Source: JABFRJ01 sp031374735 (lineage in GTDB: Bacteria; Pseudomonadota; Alphaproteobacteria; Rhizobiales; Hyphomicrobiaceae). From it: a DNA stretch of 64,000 bases. The first letter of the stretch is position 1, and each line of letters opens with the position of its first letter. Shown here one piece after another: positions 8,476 to 16,781 of this stretch. The translations under genes were made by a program, and so were the position numbers. The notes beneath the pieces were generated by a model. The model saw nothing but the letters and a program-made list of their open reading frames with translations. It did no database searches and was not told where the DNA came from. The stretch is from assembly GCA_031374735.1 (NCBI GenBank), contig JANMGQ010000074.1:1-64000 (forward strand), written 5' to 3'.

Positions 8476-9555
8476 CTAAGCCCCGGCCTTCTTGGCAAAG
8501 CCCCACGCAGCCTCGGCCAGCGGCACAATCCGCTTGATGGTGGTCAGCGCTTCGGCGCTGGCGGCCGTGCCGTCGCGCACGCGGCCGGCGATACCTTGCA
8601 GGATGGCCGCGAGCCGGAACAGATTGTACGAGAAATACCAGTCGAGTTCAGGCAAGCCACTGCGACCGGTCAGCTTACAATACTGTTCGACGGCTTCGGG
8701 GATCGAGGGGATGCCGAGCGGCTTGAGATCAAGGCCCGCGATGCCGCGAGCTCCGGCTGATCCCGGTGTCGCCGGCGGCATCACCCAGGTGGTCAGGAAG
8801 TAGCTGAAGTCCGCCAAGGGATCGCCGAGCGTCGACAGCTCCCAGTCGAGGACGGCGATCACTCTGGGGTCCTCGGCGTGGAAAATCATGTTGTCCAGGC
8901 GATAGTCGCCATGCACCACCGAGACGCGCTCTTGCTTGGGCGCGGTCCGGGGCAGGAACTCCATCAGCCGCTCCATTTCCTCGATGCGGCCGGTTTCGGA
9001 GGCGCGATACTGCTTCGACCATCTGTCAATCTGGCGGGCGAAATAGTTGCCGGGCTTGCCGTAGTCGCCGAGACCGATTTTGTCGGGATTATAGGCATGC
9101 AGCTTGGCCAGCGTTTCGATCTCGGCTGTGTAGATGGCCCCGCGCTGGGCATTGGTGAGCGTTGGCAAAGCGGCGTCCCACAGGATGCGGCCGGGCACCA
9201 TCGCCATCACGTAGAACATGGAGCCGATCACGCCCTCATCCGAGCACAGCCCATAGGTGCGTGGCGCGGGAAAGCCCGCTTTATGGAGCGCCGTGATGAC
9301 CTTGTATTCGCGATCGACCGCATGCGCCGACGGCAGCAGCTTGCCGAACGGCTTGCGTCGCAACACGTAGCGCGTGCCGGGCGTATCGAGCCGGTACGTC
9401 GGGTTCGACTGCCCGCCCTTGAACTGATGCACCTCAAGTGGCCCCTGATAGCCCTCGACGTGTGCCGCCATCCACTGGGCGAGACTGGCCTCGTTCAGCT
9501 TGTGGCGTTCCTCGACGGGTTTGACGCCGGAGAATGTGTCGTCAGGGACGGACAT
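8476..9555 (-). CDS. Phosphotransferase family protein (APH fold, ACAD-associated type)
   Basis: A 359-residue aminoglycoside-phosphotransferase-fold kinase of the type usually found with acyl-CoA dehydrogenases and related to the kinase half of ACAD10/11. Motifs are FKGGQSNPTY (about residues 46-55, nucleotide loop), RRKPFGKLLPSAHAV (ATP lysine region), VVHGDYRLDNMIF (catalytic loop HGDxxxxN) and VIAVLDWELSTLGDPLAD (metal-binding Asp). Such kinases are thought to phosphorylate hydroxyacyl groups, but no acyl-CoA dehydrogenase lies beside this copy. The start at 9555 has GGGAAG upstream and fits the family N-terminus. Confidence 0.9.
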   Translation of the reverse strand: MSVPDDTFSGVKPVEERHKLNEASLAQWMAAHVEGYQGPLEVHQFKGGQSNPTYRLDTPGTRYVLRRKPFGKLLPSAHAVDREYKVITALHKAGFPAPRTYGLCSDEGVIGSMFYVMAMVPGRILWDAALPTLTNAQRGAIYTAEIETLAKLHAYNPDKIGLGDYGKPGNYFARQIDRWSKQYRASETGRIEEMERLMEFLPRTAPKQERVSVVHGDYRLDNMIFHAEDPRVIAVLDWELSTLGDPLADFSYFLTTWVMPPATPGSAGARGIAGLDLKPLGIPSIPEAVEQYCKLTGRSGLPELDWYFSYNLFRLAAILQGIAGRVRDGTAASAEALTTIKRIVPLAEAAWGFAKKAGA

Positions 9556-9656
9556 GGTGCGCTTCCCAAGTCTGGGTGTCTGATGCGGCGACGGTGTCAC
9601 GAGAAGCGGTCGGGCCGCAACTGGTTTGGCGACAGCTCGGACACGTCGGGAAACGC

Positions 9657-10571
9657 TCAGGCCCAGAACCTCGCGCCGGCTGTGCTCAAGATCTCGCGAG
9701 CCGCCTCGTCCCCGAGACGCACGGCGCTGCTGGCGCCGCCGCCGCGGGTTGCAACGTGACTCGCGCTGCCGTCAGGCGCCACGACCTCGCCCAAAAACAT
9801 GATCTGGCCGGCATCGAGGCGAGCGTAGCCCGCGATCGGGGTGCGGCAGGACCCGTCCAGACGGGCGAGAAAAGCGCGCTCGCAGGCGACCGCAATATGG
9901 CTAGGCTGATGATCGAGGGAAGAGACGAGCTGCGCCGTGCGCTCGTCGTCGGCACGAATCTCTATCCCGATGGCACCTTGGGCGACGGCGGGCAGCATGT
10001 CGTCGATGGGAATTGCAGACGTGATCTTGTCCGCCATCCCAAGCCGCTTCAACCCGGCAACGGCAAGGAACGTGGCCGCCGCGACGCCGTCATCAAGCTT
10101 TTTCAGCCGCGTTTCGACATTGCCTCGAAAACCCACGACCTGCAGATCGGGCCGGCGACGCAAGGCCTGAGCCTGCCGGCGGAGCGAGGACGTGCCGAGG
10201 ACAGCCCCTTTGGGCAGCTGAACCAGGGTCGGAGCGACGGGACTGAGAAAGGCGTCACGGGGATCTTCGCGCTCGAGAATGACGGCGAGGCTCAAACCTT
10301 CCGGCAGCTTCGTCGCCACGTCCTTCATGGAGTGCACGGCAAAGTCGATGCCGCCCGCGAGCAGCGCCTCTTCAAGCTCCTTGGTGAATAAGCCTTTGCC
10401 ACCCGCGTCGGCCAGCGACCGATCTTGGATGCGGTCGCCAGAGGTCTTGAAGACGACAATCTCGATCGCATGCTCCGGCACACCGTGAGCTGCCATGAGC
10501 TTGCGACGCACTTCATACGCCTGAGCCAAGGCCAGCGGCGAGCCGCGGGTCCCAAGTTTTGTCACCTGCAA
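9657..10571 (-). CDS. hemC: Porphobilinogen deaminase (hydroxymethylbilane synthase)
   Basis: A 304-residue cytoplasmic enzyme joining four porphobilinogen units into hydroxymethylbilane, a step common to heme, siroheme and cobalamin synthesis. It begins with the diagnostic LGTRGSPLALAQA (residues 6-18), contains HSMKDV and LGTSSLRRQAQ, and ends with the cofactor site GSCRTPIAGYA, whose Cys (about 242) holds the dipyrromethane primer. Length is typical. It stands alone here; hemD and the commonly adjacent tsaD are not in the window. Confidence 0.97.
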   Translation of the reverse strand: MQVTKLGTRGSPLALAQAYEVRRKLMAAHGVPEHAIEIVVFKTSGDRIQDRSLADAGGKGLFTKELEEALLAGGIDFAVHSMKDVATKLPEGLSLAVILEREDPRDAFLSPVAPTLVQLPKGAVLGTSSLRRQAQALRRRPDLQVVGFRGNVETRLKKLDDGVAAATFLAVAGLKRLGMADKITSAIPIDDMLPAVAQGAIGIEIRADDERTAQLVSSLDHQPSHIAVACERAFLARLDGSCRTPIAGYARLDAGQIMFLGEVVAPDGSASHVATRGGGASSAVRLGDEAAREILSTAGARFWA

Positions 10572-10621
10572 GCGAACCTCCGATGTCTGGATGCAGTCAG
10601 CACGCTATAGTGACGGCGCGG

Positions 10622-10660
10622 GCATGGCGCCAGTTCTAGCACGCGCAGTTCTAGCACGCG
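10622..10660. repeat. Tandem 15-bp repeat upstream of hemC
   Basis: AGTTCTAGCACGCGC occurs twice in direct succession in the non-coding region just upstream of hemC. The preceding GGCGCCAGTTCT also occurs in the repeat-rich intergenic sequence near 15300. No protein is encoded. It may be part of a degraded palindromic repeat. Confidence 0.6.
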
Positions 10661-10695
10661 CGGCCCGAACTGGGCGGGCCACGAAAACACGAAAC

Positions 10696-10722
10696 CCCGC
10701 CCTGTTGGGGAGGGCGGGTTTT
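10696..10722. terminator. Probable intrinsic terminator (possibly bidirectional)
   Basis: CCCGCCCT (10696-10703) and AGGGCGGG (10711-10718) form an eight-base GC stem with a seven-base loop, followed by TTTT on the plus strand. On the minus strand a run of three T follows the stem. It is placed to end transcripts of the small minus-strand gene at 10785-10964. Confidence 0.6.
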
Positions 10723-10784
10723 CGCGGTCAGCCTCGTCTGTGTGGAACGAAGCGTGGAATTGTGTCGTCGAGACCGCGGTACGT

Positions 10785-10964
10785 TTAGCGCAAAGCCAGC
10801 TGCGTCAAGGCCAACTGCGACGGAGGGTTTCCGGACTTGCCGGCCCGTGCAGGCGAAGGGATGAAGAGCGCCGCGACCAGCAAGCCTGCTGCGATCGCGA
10901 AACATGCCAAGGCCAGAACCTTCGCACCCTTCTGGGATAGCCCCTCTGCGTTCGTGACGTGCAT
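10785..10964 (-). CDS. Hypothetical small membrane protein
   Basis: A possible 59-residue protein. Residues 13-35 are strongly hydrophobic (AKVLALACFAIAAGLLVAAL), followed by a small proline/alanine segment and a polar tail. A purine-rich GAGAGAAG precedes the ATG and a good terminator follows the stop. No family is recognised. Short GC-rich frames are common by chance, so coding status rests on the hydrophobic block, the ribosome-binding site and the terminator. Confidence 0.4.
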   Translation of the reverse strand: MHVTNAEGLSQKGAKVLALACFAIAAGLLVAALFIPSPARAGKSGNPPSQLALTQLALR

Positions 10965-11216
10965 TGTGCTTCTCTCGAACATTGCGCCGACGGATGCGAG
11001 CCTGTGTGAAACCCGCTGTCCATCGACGGTGAGGAATTTGTAACCCAATACCCCCGCCGCGTCTAGTATCTGGTCCACATATTGTTAATCCAGATGATTT
11101 TATTTATTCACCACGCTCGTAATGTGTCATTAAATAACAGAAATTCATATTTTGATAGCATTTGGGCCTCGCGGCGCGTGCCGGAGGCCCATTATGAAGC
11201 GCTAGCTAACGGTTTC

Positions 11217-12008
11217 TCAATATGTGAACTTGAACGTCGCGACCAGACGGCCGTCACACTGGAACGTTGCGCCTTTGCAGAAGTCCGTCGCGAGGCCATC
11301 ATTGCGCACATTCGTATCCCACCAGCGCAGATCGAACGACAACTTGTCGGCCGTGAGGGTAACGCCCGCGTTCCAGTACATGTAGTCCTTCTTGCCGTTG
11401 GTCACGAGCGACTGATAGCGATCGCTGTGGCCCTTCTGGTAGCCGACCAGAGCGCTGACGCTCGGCGTGATGAAGCCGTGCGCCGGCAACACCTGGGTGA
11501 GCGAGGTCTCAGACGTGAGCACGCTGCCGGTCGAATTTGTGTAGTCGGGCGACCAGAAATACGTCGATGCGAGCGTCGCATCCTTCCAGAGTTCGCGGCT
11601 CATGCCGAACTTCAACTCGACATAGTCGAGTTCACCCGTGATGGCGGTGGCTTTGTCCTTGGCACCGGGATAGGCGTAATAGATCGCGCCCATATCGAAT
11701 GTGATGTTGTTCCAGACCGGCTTGATGCCGGCGTAGATGTCGAGTTCGCCGCGCGCGATGTTACGGCCCGTCTCCTGGCCGAAGTCCAGGCCCGATGCCC
11801 AGAACCCCGTGTAGAAGATGCCGTAGGTTAGATCGAGGCCACCCTGGCCGGTCGGGCGCTCGGCCGTCTGCGAGAAGCCGCGGAAGACGTAGTCGGTCGT
11901 GACGCCGCCGTTGAAGGAGTAGTTGAATTCACGCTTGTCGTCGGCGATTGCGGGCACGACAAACGCGCTCACAATGGCAGCGGCAAAAAGGGTGCGCAGG
12001 GCGATCAT
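11217..12008 (-). CDS. TorF family putative outer-membrane porin
   Basis: A 263-residue exported beta-barrel protein. The N-terminus (MIALRTLFAAAIVSAFVVPAIA then DDKR) is a Sec signal peptide with probable cleavage near residue 22. The mature part starts with FNYSFNGGVTTDYVFRGFSQT and is rich in alternating aromatic strands. It ends in Tyr (ATFKFTY), as expected for barrel assembly. These features fit the TorF/Gcw_chp porin family. The transported solute is unknown. The downstream region is unusually AT-rich and contains a GGGCCTC/GAGGCCC hairpin at 11164-11190, without a T run. Confidence 0.88.
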   Translation of the reverse strand: MIALRTLFAAAIVSAFVVPAIADDKREFNYSFNGGVTTDYVFRGFSQTAERPTGQGGLDLTYGIFYTGFWASGLDFGQETGRNIARGELDIYAGIKPVWNNITFDMGAIYYAYPGAKDKATAITGELDYVELKFGMSRELWKDATLASTYFWSPDYTNSTGSVLTSETSLTQVLPAHGFITPSVSALVGYQKGHSDRYQSLVTNGKKDYMYWNAGVTLTADKLSFDLRWWDTNVRNDGLATDFCKGATFQCDGRLVATFKFTY

Positions 12009-12132
12009 TGAGGACCTCGTTGACAGCGGATACGCAGCCGATCAACTGAGTCGTCCCCGGCAACAAGAACCCTTACCGCTTTGCTAGAGGAAATCGGGCC
12101 GCTGTGCTTGCCTCGCCACGCTGGGTGGTCAT

Positions 12133-12660
12133 TCAAGAGGCACTTTCGAGGCTTTCGATCACCAACGTGCCATTTGTATAGACGCAGATGTCGCCGGCAA
12201 TCTTCATGGCGCGACGGGCCACGTCCTCGGCACTCTTGTCGCTGTCGAGCAACGCGCGGGCCGCCGCGAGGGCAAACGAGCCACCCGATCCGATGCCCAT
12301 GCAATCGTGTTCCGGCTCCAGCACGTCCCCGGTCCCGGTCAACACCAGCGTGCGCTCCCGATCGGCGACGATCATCATGGCCTCAAGGCGGCGCAGATAC
12401 CTGTCTGTGCGCCAATCCTTGGCGAGATCGACGCAGGCGCGGGTGAGCTGCGCCGGATATTGCTCCAGTTTTGCCTCAAGCCGTTCAAACAGCGTGAAAG
12501 CATCGGCAGTCGCCCCCGCAAAGCCGCCGATGACGTCGCCACGGCCGAGTGAACGCACTTTGCGGGCATTGGATTTGAGCACTGTCGCACCGAGGCTCAC
12601 CTGGCCGTCGCCGGCAATGACGACACGGCCGCCTTTGCGCACGGTGAGAATGGTGGTCAT
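12133..12660 (-). CDS. hslV: ATP-dependent protease proteolytic subunit HslV
   Basis: The 175-residue peptidase of the HslUV (ClpYQ) protease. Thr2 directly follows the initiator Met in MTTILTVRKGG and is the expected N-terminal nucleophile after Met removal. VVIAGDGQVSLG and ARKVR follow as in other HslV proteins, and GSGGSFALAAARAL is the conserved central part. It needs the HslU ATPase, usually encoded next to it, but hslU is absent from this window: downstream is the porin gene and upstream the divergent rimM. Confidence 0.95.
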   Translation of the reverse strand: MTTILTVRKGGRVVIAGDGQVSLGATVLKSNARKVRSLGRGDVIGGFAGATADAFTLFERLEAKLEQYPAQLTRACVDLAKDWRTDRYLRRLEAMMIVADRERTLVLTGTGDVLEPEHDCMGIGSGGSFALAAARALLDSDKSAEDVARRAMKIAGDICVYTNGTLVIESLESAS

Positions 12661-12845
12661 AGGTCACGCTCCGTTGGGCGGGCCGATCGGCCCTGTGCCC
12701 CGCGCATATGGCGCTGGCTGGCCATTGGCACAAGTTGGGAATCGGCCAGCTGCGAATAGGCTCGTCGACGTTGCGGGACGTGCGGTGGACGCCGATGCGC
12801 GCTATGAGGGCCCGGTTGACAGTCCAGCACCCGCGAGACCCATCC

Positions 12846-13397
12846 GTGACGAAACGCATTCTGCTCGGTGATATCGTCGCAGCCCACGGCATCCGTGGTG
12901 AGGTCGTGCTGCGCACCTACACGACGGACCCAGAGGACATCGGCGCCTATGGCGCTCTCGCCGACGAACAGGGCCGCCGCACGTTTGAGATCACACACGC
13001 CAAAGCGACCAACAAAGGTGTCATTGCGCGCATCAAGGGCGTGGCGACCCGCAACGACGCGGAAGCGTTGCGCGGCACGAAGCTCTATGTTGCCCGCGAT
13101 GCACTGCCGCCCGCAGATGATGGCGACTACTACCATGAGGACCTGATCGGTTTGGCGGTCGTCGCGCCCGACGGTGTCGCGATCGGCAAAGTCTTAGCCG
13201 TGCAGAATTTCGGCGCTGGCGACCTGCTGGAGATCCAACTCACGGGCAGCAAGCTGACGGAGTTCGTCCCGTTCACCGATCCGTACGTGCCCACCGTGGA
13301 TCTCGCAGGCGGCAAGCTCGTGGTGATTATGCCTGTGATGGTCGGCGAACCCGAGCCAGGAGCTGGTTCAACCACCGACACGGGAGCGCCTGAATGA
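12846..13397 (+). CDS. rimM: Ribosome maturation factor RimM
   Basis: A 183-residue two-domain protein that binds S19 and helps mature the 30S subunit head. The N-terminal RimM domain shows ILLGDIVAAHGIRGEVVLRTYT (about 4-25). The C-terminal PRC-barrel begins at YYHEDLIGLAVV (about 97) and contains GAGDLLEI and FVPFTDPYVPTVD. The GTG at 12846 matches the family N-terminus; longer frames upstream do not. The usual partners rpsP and trmD are missing. It overlaps the next acetyltransferase gene by four bases (ATGA) and is divergent from hslV. Confidence 0.93.
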   Translation: MTKRILLGDIVAAHGIRGEVVLRTYTTDPEDIGAYGALADEQGRRTFEITHAKATNKGVIARIKGVATRNDAEALRGTKLYVARDALPPADDGDYYHEDLIGLAVVAPDGVAIGKVLAVQNFGAGDLLEIQLTGSKLTEFVPFTDPYVPTVDLAGGKLVVIMPVMVGEPEPGAGSTTDTGAPE

Positions 13398-13855
13398 GCG
13401 CCGCCGCAACCTTTCGAGAGGCCAATGCTGAAGATCTCGCACAGATCATCGCACTGTTGCGGGATGATGTCTTTGGCGCCGCCCGCAATCCCGAACACGA
13501 GGCAGCCTCGCCGGCATACGACAGCGCATGGGCCGAGATCCTGGCTGACCCGAACAATAGCTACATCGTCGCGGATCAAGGTGGCATCATCGTCGGCTGC
13601 TACCAGCTGACGTTTATCCGCGGCCTCAGCCACGCCGGTGGATTGCGCGGCCAGATCGAGAGCGTGCGCATCGCGGCTGACCGGCGCGGCGGCGGGCTTG
13701 GCTCAGCGATGATGCAGGATGCAATCGAACGCGCCCGCCAGCGTGGCGCACGTCTCGTCCAACTGACCACCGACACACGGCGCGCGCACACGCGGCGCTT
13801 CTACGAGCGCCTTGGCTTCGTCGCCAGCCATCACGGCATGAAGCTGGCGCTGTGA
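13394..13855 (+). CDS. GNAT family N-acetyltransferase
   Basis: A 153-residue GNAT enzyme. ESVRIAADRRGGGLGSAMMQ (about 89-108) contains the acetyl-CoA loop R-R-G-G-G-L-G. TTDTRRAHTRRFYERLGF follows as the last motif of the fold. Its ATG overlaps the rimM stop by four bases, so it is translationally coupled to rimM. Whether it acetylates a ribosomal component is speculation based only on that coupling. Confidence 0.9.
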   Translation: MSAAATFREANAEDLAQIIALLRDDVFGAARNPEHEAASPAYDSAWAEILADPNNSYIVADQGGIIVGCYQLTFIRGLSHAGGLRGQIESVRIAADRRGGGLGSAMMQDAIERARQRGARLVQLTTDTRRAHTRRFYERLGFVASHHGMKLAL

Positions 13856-13873
13856 GATGCCCCGAAGGCAAAA

Positions 13874-15220
13874 TCAGCGCGTCGAGCCGCCGAACAGGCC
13901 TTCGGGCCTCAGTACGAGCAAGGCCGCGAGAGCTGCGAAGATGACGAGGTCGCGATACTCGATCGGGAAGAACGCACTCCAGAGCGTCTCGGCAATTGCC
14001 ACCATGACAGCGCCGAGAACGGCGCCGCGCACCGATCCAATACCGCCAATGACGGCGGCGATCAGAGCCTTGAGCCCAACGACCAAGCCACCGGCGTGTC
14101 CGACGCCGCCATAGGCCATGGCGGTCAACACGCCGGCAAGACCCGCCAGGCATGACGCAAGCAGCATGGTTTGCAGCAGGATGCGCCTGGGGTTGATCCC
14201 CAGCAGACTGGCGGCAAAAGGATCATCCGCATAGGCCCGCCACGCCCGCCCAAACCGGCTGCCCGCGAGCAAGGCAAGCGCGGTCATGATGGCCGTCACC
14301 GCCACCGTGAGCACGACGATGGCCATCGGCGTCAGCGTGACGATGTAAGGACCCGAACGGACCAGACCAAACGGCTGCGACAGGAATGGTGCCATCCAGC
14401 GGCCGCCAGAGCCCTGTGTGAGCCGCACCAGTTCGCTCCAGACAATGGACAAGCCGACCGTTGCGACCAGGATATGTTGGCCGGGTCGCGATGCCAGCGG
14501 GCGCAGCAGCATATGGCCCATGGCCGCACCGTGCGTCGCGCTGGTCCAGATGCCAACCCCGCTCGCAATCACGATGGCGAGCGCAGCGTTGCCATCGGTG
14601 CCGATCAGCCCAAAGCCCAGAAACGTACCATAGCCGGCGAGCATGGCGAGTTCGCCGAAGGCGAGGTTGATGCGGCCGATCAAGCCATAGATCAGTGCGT
14701 AGGATGCGGCCAGCAAGGCGTAGATCGACAGGTTCGTCAGACTGCCGACGGCAATCTGCGTGAGGACAGCCACCTGCCGCGGCACCTGCGGCAAGGGCCA
14801 GAGCGCGAGCACGGGCGCTGGATCTGACACCGCTGCGCGCCCGCTCTCGATCCAATGCCGGCGCAGCAAATGCAGGCGGACGTCGCCGAGCGGGCCGTAT
14901 TCTGTCGCGAGGTTGGTGAGGTCGAGGCGCGCGGGTTTCGCCGGATCACGTTGCAGGATGCAGCTGATGGCGCGTTTCACCGGCGGCTCTTTAGCGCGCG
15001 CCGCGACATAACTCACTGTGACCAACGTTCCGTGAACAGTTCGCGAGGCCTCGACCGTGCGAACGTCAAGGTCGGTGTCGGCGGTGTTGAAGGCCGGGAT
15101 GAGAGAGCGGCACAAGCGCACGGCATCGCTTTCCACCACGACGGCACACCCGGACAACCACAACAGTGCCATCACAGCGAGCGGCACAACCAGCCGCCTG
15201 TCCGTGATGATGAGTTGCAT
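13874..15220 (-). CDS. LivH-type ABC permease with lipoprotein-like N-terminal domain
   Basis: A 448-residue protein in two parts. Residues 1-25 look like a lipoprotein signal with a lipobox LSGC (Cys25), followed by about 125 soluble residues (VVVESDAVRLCRSLIPAFN onward). From about 155 to the end is a branched-chain-amino-acid type permease with eight or so membrane helices, including GLIGRINLAFGELAMLAGY and GSVRGAVLGAVMVAIAETLW, typical of LivH. The membrane part would import a small acid or amino acid, but no binding protein, second permease or ATPase is adjacent. If Cys25 is really lipidated, the front domain would be periplasmic. A plain uncleaved membrane anchor is the alternative. Confidence 0.85.
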   Translation of the reverse strand: MQLIITDRRLVVPLAVMALLWLSGCAVVVESDAVRLCRSLIPAFNTADTDLDVRTVEASRTVHGTLVTVSYVAARAKEPPVKRAISCILQRDPAKPARLDLTNLATEYGPLGDVRLHLLRRHWIESGRAAVSDPAPVLALWPLPQVPRQVAVLTQIAVGSLTNLSIYALLAASYALIYGLIGRINLAFGELAMLAGYGTFLGFGLIGTDGNAALAIVIASGVGIWTSATHGAAMGHMLLRPLASRPGQHILVATVGLSIVWSELVRLTQGSGGRWMAPFLSQPFGLVRSGPYIVTLTPMAIVVLTVAVTAIMTALALLAGSRFGRAWRAYADDPFAASLLGINPRRILLQTMLLASCLAGLAGVLTAMAYGGVGHAGGLVVGLKALIAAVIGGIGSVRGAVLGAVMVAIAETLWSAFFPIEYRDLVIFAALAALLVLRPEGLFGGSTR

Positions 15221-15767
15221 GAGCGGTCCGCGCGGAAAGAATGCCGTTCCTGCGTTGGCTCAGCTGACTGACGACGTCAATTGCCGGGAGTTCCGGGCAA
15301 GGCGCCAGTTCTGGCGCATCTGTGTGATGCGGCTACTTCGCGCGCACGGCGTCGGGTGCGATGAGACGTATGCGTTCGACTGAGAGCCCGCGCCGGCGTT
15401 TCCTCTGCCCCTTCGGGGCTGGGCGTATGACGATCACACCACGGATTTCGCTGCGCTGCACCTGTGGCTACAGCCTGCGGCCCCTTCGGGGCCGTTGTGG
15501 CGCTTGTGGCCCCCGAAGCTGAAACGAACTGCGGGCACCCGCGGCTCGCATCTGTCTGCAATCAACTTAAAACTGCATTGTTCAGTGAATTTATCCCGAC
15601 CTGTGGTATGCCATCCGCATTCCGGTTCGCCGCGGTGCTAGGCCGCGGTGACCGGTTGAGATCGGCGCGTGGCGAAGAAGAACGCCGACGAGTTCTTTGC
15701 GAACTTCGTGCGTGCGGTAAGTCCCGAGTGGTCTGGATCCCGTTGCGCCCTGACCTGCAGCGATCAT
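15221..15767. other. Repeat-rich non-coding region
   Basis: No supported gene is seen here. The region holds GC-rich palindromes: TTGCC...GGGCAA near 15282-15301, GCGCCAG/CTGGCGC near 15303, and several blocks between 15400 and 15540 built from CCCCTTCGGGG (two copies) and a CCACGG...CTGTGG pair. They resemble clustered REP-like elements. The right end is AT-rich (near 15560-15590) and merges into the decayed acyl-CoA dehydrogenase sequence. Confidence 0.5.
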
Positions 15768-15940
15768 GGATGCGACACTCAAGCGAAACACGTCAAGAAC
15801 GGACATCGCGACCCTGAAGCCCTCGCCTGATTTGCCGATTGGCGCGTCTTCGGGCAGGTGCACGTTCGTCAACGTGTCAATCGTGCAAGTGGATGGGGTG
15901 CAAGAACGTCGATGCGTTCAGCAATTTCGACCGCTTCGGA
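15768..15940 (-). pseudogene. Acyl-CoA dehydrogenase remnant
   Basis: On the minus strand two adjacent frames give VEIAERIDVLAPHPLARLT and, after a one-register shift near 15870-15880, LTNVHLPEDAPIGKSGEGF followed by RVAMSVLDVFRLSVAS. Read together they match the middle domain of acyl-CoA dehydrogenases (ERIDVIAPHPL then the GKPGEGFKVAM segment and LDVFR). Nothing before or after continues the family, so only about 60 codons of a roughly 380-codon gene survive. It lies directly downstream of the marR-type gene on the same strand and probably belonged to the same operon. Confidence 0.75.
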
Positions 15941-15959
15941 ACAAGTGTGGCGTGAGTGA

Positions 15960-16412
15960 TCATGACGCTTCTTTCATCACGCGCTTGAGAATAGCGTGGA
16001 GCCTAACGAGATCGCTTTCGGTCAAGTTACCAAAGAGCGCGTCGATTTCCGCCTCATGTTGCTCGGCGATCCGTTCAAAGTCGCTGAGGCCCTTTTTCGT
16101 CAATTTTACGTGGATCACCCGGCGATCGGTCACTGAGGTAGCGCGCGCAACCAGTCCATCAGACACAAGTCTGTTGATGACGATGGTCACATTGCCACCG
16201 GACACCAGGAGCAAGCGACTGAGCTCGCTCATGGTGATGCCGTCGCGGCGACGCCACAGCGCGGCCATAACGTCGAAACGGGGCAACGTGGTGTCGTGGT
16301 CAACTCGGAGAAACGCGCGCAAGTGTTGCTCAGTTGAGCGCGTAACACTGAGAAGACTAATCCAAATTTTCAGTCGTCTTTTTGACAGCGGGATTGGCGT
16401 TCGCATGTCCAT
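15960..16412 (-). CDS. MarR family transcriptional regulator
   Basis: A 150-residue winged-helix regulator. The DNA-binding part is ITMSELSRLLLVSGGNVTIVINRLVSDGLVAR, followed by the wing TSVTDRRVIHVKLTKKG, both hallmark MarR features. MarR proteins are dimeric, usually repress, and are released by small aromatic ligands. The ATG at 16412 is chosen because AGGAGGTG lies nine bases upstream and because it overlaps the stop of the preceding SDR remnant (TGATG). A TTG one codon earlier is possible. It is the natural candidate regulator for the catabolic island on its right. Confidence 0.93.
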   Translation of the reverse strand: MDMRTPIPLSKRRLKIWISLLSVTRSTEQHLRAFLRVDHDTTLPRFDVMAALWRRRDGITMSELSRLLLVSGGNVTIVINRLVSDGLVARATSVTDRRVIHVKLTKKGLSDFERIAEQHEAEIDALFGNLTESDLVRLHAILKRVMKEAS

Positions 16413-16741
16413 CAAACTTCACCTCCTGCTCCGACTAAGACTTGGCCATTGACGCCGTGTGCCGCGTCAGAGCCAAGCCGTAAGCCCATCGCAATGATTT
16501 CGCTCGGTTCGATCGACCGATTTTGTAGATTGGTTTTTGTGAGCAATGCCAAGGCGCCGTCTCGCGTCAAAGACCAGTTACTTCTTGGGAGAGGAGCGTC
16601 CATAGTCGCCCAATCCAATTGGGTCGACCCCTTGCGGCCGGAATGACCAACCTGACAGCAGATCGTGGCGCTTGTCTCGGTGTGCACAAAATCGACCAGG
16701 CGCTTCCATGCTGCTTTGTGCCCAAAAGCCACTTCACTCAT
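16412..16741 (-). pseudogene. Short-chain dehydrogenase remnant (C-terminal part)
   Basis: An open frame of 109 codons. Its last 35 residues, IEPSEIIAMGLRLGSDAAHGVNGQ then VLVGAGGEV, match the C-terminus of short-chain dehydrogenases. The Rossmann loop, the catalytic Ser-Tyr-Lys region and about 140 residues are missing. The front part is not recognisable. The stop overlaps the marR start (TGATG), and the frame's end contains the strong ribosome-binding site of marR, so the two were probably once an operon. A small functional protein cannot be fully excluded because the frame is uninterrupted. Confidence 0.65.
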
Positions 16742-16781
16742 GAAACATTGAATGCGGAAGCGCCCTCTTGTGCTGATTGAC

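Noticed and set aside
11082..11831. A 249-codon plus-strand frame opposite the TorF porin gene
   Set aside because: The porin on the minus strand has a signal peptide and a barrel pattern; the opposite frame shows neither a domain nor a ribosome-binding site.
15591..15872. A 93-codon minus-strand gene downstream of marR
   Set aside because: Only its first part resembles acyl-CoA dehydrogenase and the rest is unrelated, so it is part of the decayed gene and not a functional small protein.
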